Assembly: GCA_025451135.1 (NCBI GenBank)
Contig: JANWKW010000001.1
Span: 1-6,131 of the forward strand
Origin: Vulcanimicrobiia bacterium
GTDB lineage: Bacteria; Vulcanimicrobiota; Vulcanimicrobiia; Vulcanimicrobiales; Vulcanimicrobiaceae
Length of the DNA stretch: 6,131 bases
Direction: 5' to 3'
Positions 5,123 to 6,131 of the stretch are shown piece by piece. Positions within the stretch are counted from its first letter, which is position 1. The number at the start of each line of letters is the position of its first letter. Made by a program: the position numbers and the translations under genes. The notes under the pieces were generated by a model. The model was not told where the DNA came from. It saw nothing but the letters and a program-made list of their open reading frames with translations, and searched no databases.

Positions 5123-6131
5123 TCAAACCCACGAATGCAGCCATTGGCGCATCTGGACGGCCCACATCGGGGTGACGACGCCGGCCAGGATGGGATAGAA
5201 GAAGACGAACGCGGCCGCGACCGCGACGACGTAGGCGACGGTCGGAATCCTCCAGCCGCGCTTCCACATCCATTGCAGGGCGATCGCATTGCACAGACAG
5301 ATCAATGCGATGTTGACGTAGAAATGGTAGTTCCAGGCGATCCGCGGCGACGCGATCCAGGGCAGCCATTGCGCCAGATACGCCAGCACGATCAGGGCAT
5401 AGCCCTTGTTGCGTTCCCGATAGGCGAGGAAGCCGACGAACGGCACCGCCAGCAGCCCGAACCACATGATCAGCGGATTGGGCAGCGAGTAGATGTAGCC
5501 GGCCGTCACGTGATCGCCCGCGCCGCCGTACTTGGCGTAGTACATGACCGGGCGGATGTCGAGCGGCCACTGCCACCAGACCGACTGGTACGGGTGGGTC
5601 GCGACCAGATGGTCGTGGTATTCGAAGGCGCCGACCTGCATGTCGACGACGTCGGTCACGGTGTAGGCGCGCGGTGCGGACTGCGGCAGATCCTTGAGGC
5701 CGATGAAGTGCGGGATGTAGGCGAGCGAGTAGACGGTGCCGAGCGCGAAGAGCACCGCGCACACGATCACGTCGAGGCGGAAGCCGAACGGCGTGCCCCA
5801 CGCGTACGGCGTGGCCTCGCGATTGAGGTAGGTGGAACGGAAGGCGCGCATGACGGGCTGGAACGTCACGACGGCGAGCACGACGATGGCCATGCCGTAC
5901 ACCATCACGCCGTACCACTTGCTGGTCACCGTCAGGGCTGCGGCGACCGTGAAGATCGCGAGCCACAGGTCGGCGGCGTGCGGCCGGGCCTCCCGCTTGA
6001 GGATGCGCGCCTCGAGCAGCAGCCGGTAGACCAAGTAGAAGCCGGTCGTCATGTACACGACCAAGACGACCTTGGTCGAGAACGCCTCGGTCGGAAACCG
6101 CACGAGCACCGCACCGATCGAGACCAGGACC
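5123..6131 (-). CDS. PMT-family (GT39) protein mannosyltransferase-like membrane enzyme, C-terminal part, cut by window edge
   Basis: A multi-pass inner-membrane glycosyltransferase with GT-C fold. Bacterial PMT homologues transfer mannose from polyprenyl-phosphate-mannose to secreted proteins. About 335 codons are visible and the frame is open to the right edge, so the N-terminal catalytic part with the usual acidic motif is outside the window. Numbering from the GTG at 6109, hydrophobic helices lie near residues 14-32, 48-61, 67-83, 112-131, 214-229, 236-251, 262-280 and 289-311. The SKWYG motif (63-67) is typical of the PMT family. So are the block YHDHLVATHPYQSVWWQWPL (164-183), RPVMYY (186-191), SLPNPLIMW (208-216), and the later AQWLPW...NYHFY stretch (246-264), which form the four-helix C-terminal PMT domain. 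Internal GTG codons near the edge (6109, 6103) are unlikely starts because hydrophobic coding continues upstream. Sugar donor and acceptor cannot be told from this part. Confidence 0.85.
   Translation of the reverse strand, partial: VLVSIGAVLVRFPTEAFSTKVVLVVYMTTGFYLVYRLLLEARILKREARPHAADLWLAIFTVAAALTVTSKWYGVMVYGMAIVVLAVVTFQPVMRAFRSTYLNREATPYAWGTPFGFRLDVIVCAVLFALGTVYSLAYIPHFIGLKDLPQSAPRAYTVTDVVDMQVGAFEYHDHLVATHPYQSVWWQWPLDIRPVMYYAKYGGAGDHVTAGYIYSLPNPLIMWFGLLAVPFVGFLAYRERNKGYALIVLAYLAQWLPWIASPRIAWNYHFYVNIALICLCNAIALQWMWKRGWRIPTVAYVVAVAAAFVFFYPILAGVVTPMWAVQMRQWLHSWV

Overview
The window is GC-rich bacterial DNA. Coding is dense on both strands, with several short spacers and one decayed stretch. 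The species cannot be named from the sequence. The mix of an EttA-type ABC-F protein, a bacterial selenocysteine tRNA, a PMT-family glycosyltransferase and a free-standing SpoIIE-type phosphatase fits a high-GC soil or environmental lineage. An actinobacterial-like or Eremiobacterota-like genome would be a guess only.

Layout from left to right: (1) 1-811, minus strand, the first half of an EttA-type ABC-F ATPase that runs off the left edge. (2) 922-1448, plus strand, a decayed stretch. A short membrane-segment fragment recalls the start of Kua/CarF lipid desaturases. It is followed by a DppC-type peptide ABC permease broken across two frames, with the region that should hold its EAA loop missing. 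(3) 1435-2694, minus strand, a secreted protein of the erythromycin esterase/ChaN-like fold, whose 3' end overlaps the permease remnant tail to tail. (4) 2839-2932, plus strand, a complete selenocysteine tRNA (selC) with anticodon TCA, encoded CCA and long variable arm. A GC-rich hairpin and a doubtful small ORF follow it. (5) 3077-4030, plus strand, a prolyl aminopeptidase-family alpha/beta hydrolase. (6) 4261-5058, minus strand, a SpoIIE/RsbU-type PP2C phosphatase. (7) 5123-6131, minus strand, the C-terminal part of a multi-pass PMT-family mannosyltransferase that runs off the right edge.

The genes do not form one evident pathway. The PMT gene and the phosphatase lie on the same strand 64 bases apart and may be co-transcribed. 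The other neighbours are convergent or divergent. The most informative element is selC: it implies that the organism decodes UGA as selenocysteine, so selA, selB, selD and at least one selenoprotein should lie elsewhere in the genome. I saw no convincing new defence, mobile or CRISPR system. The points most worth a second look are selC and its immediate downstream context, the broken permease, the twin GEEH motifs of the secreted enzyme, and a replaced substrate-binding glutamate in the aminopeptidase.
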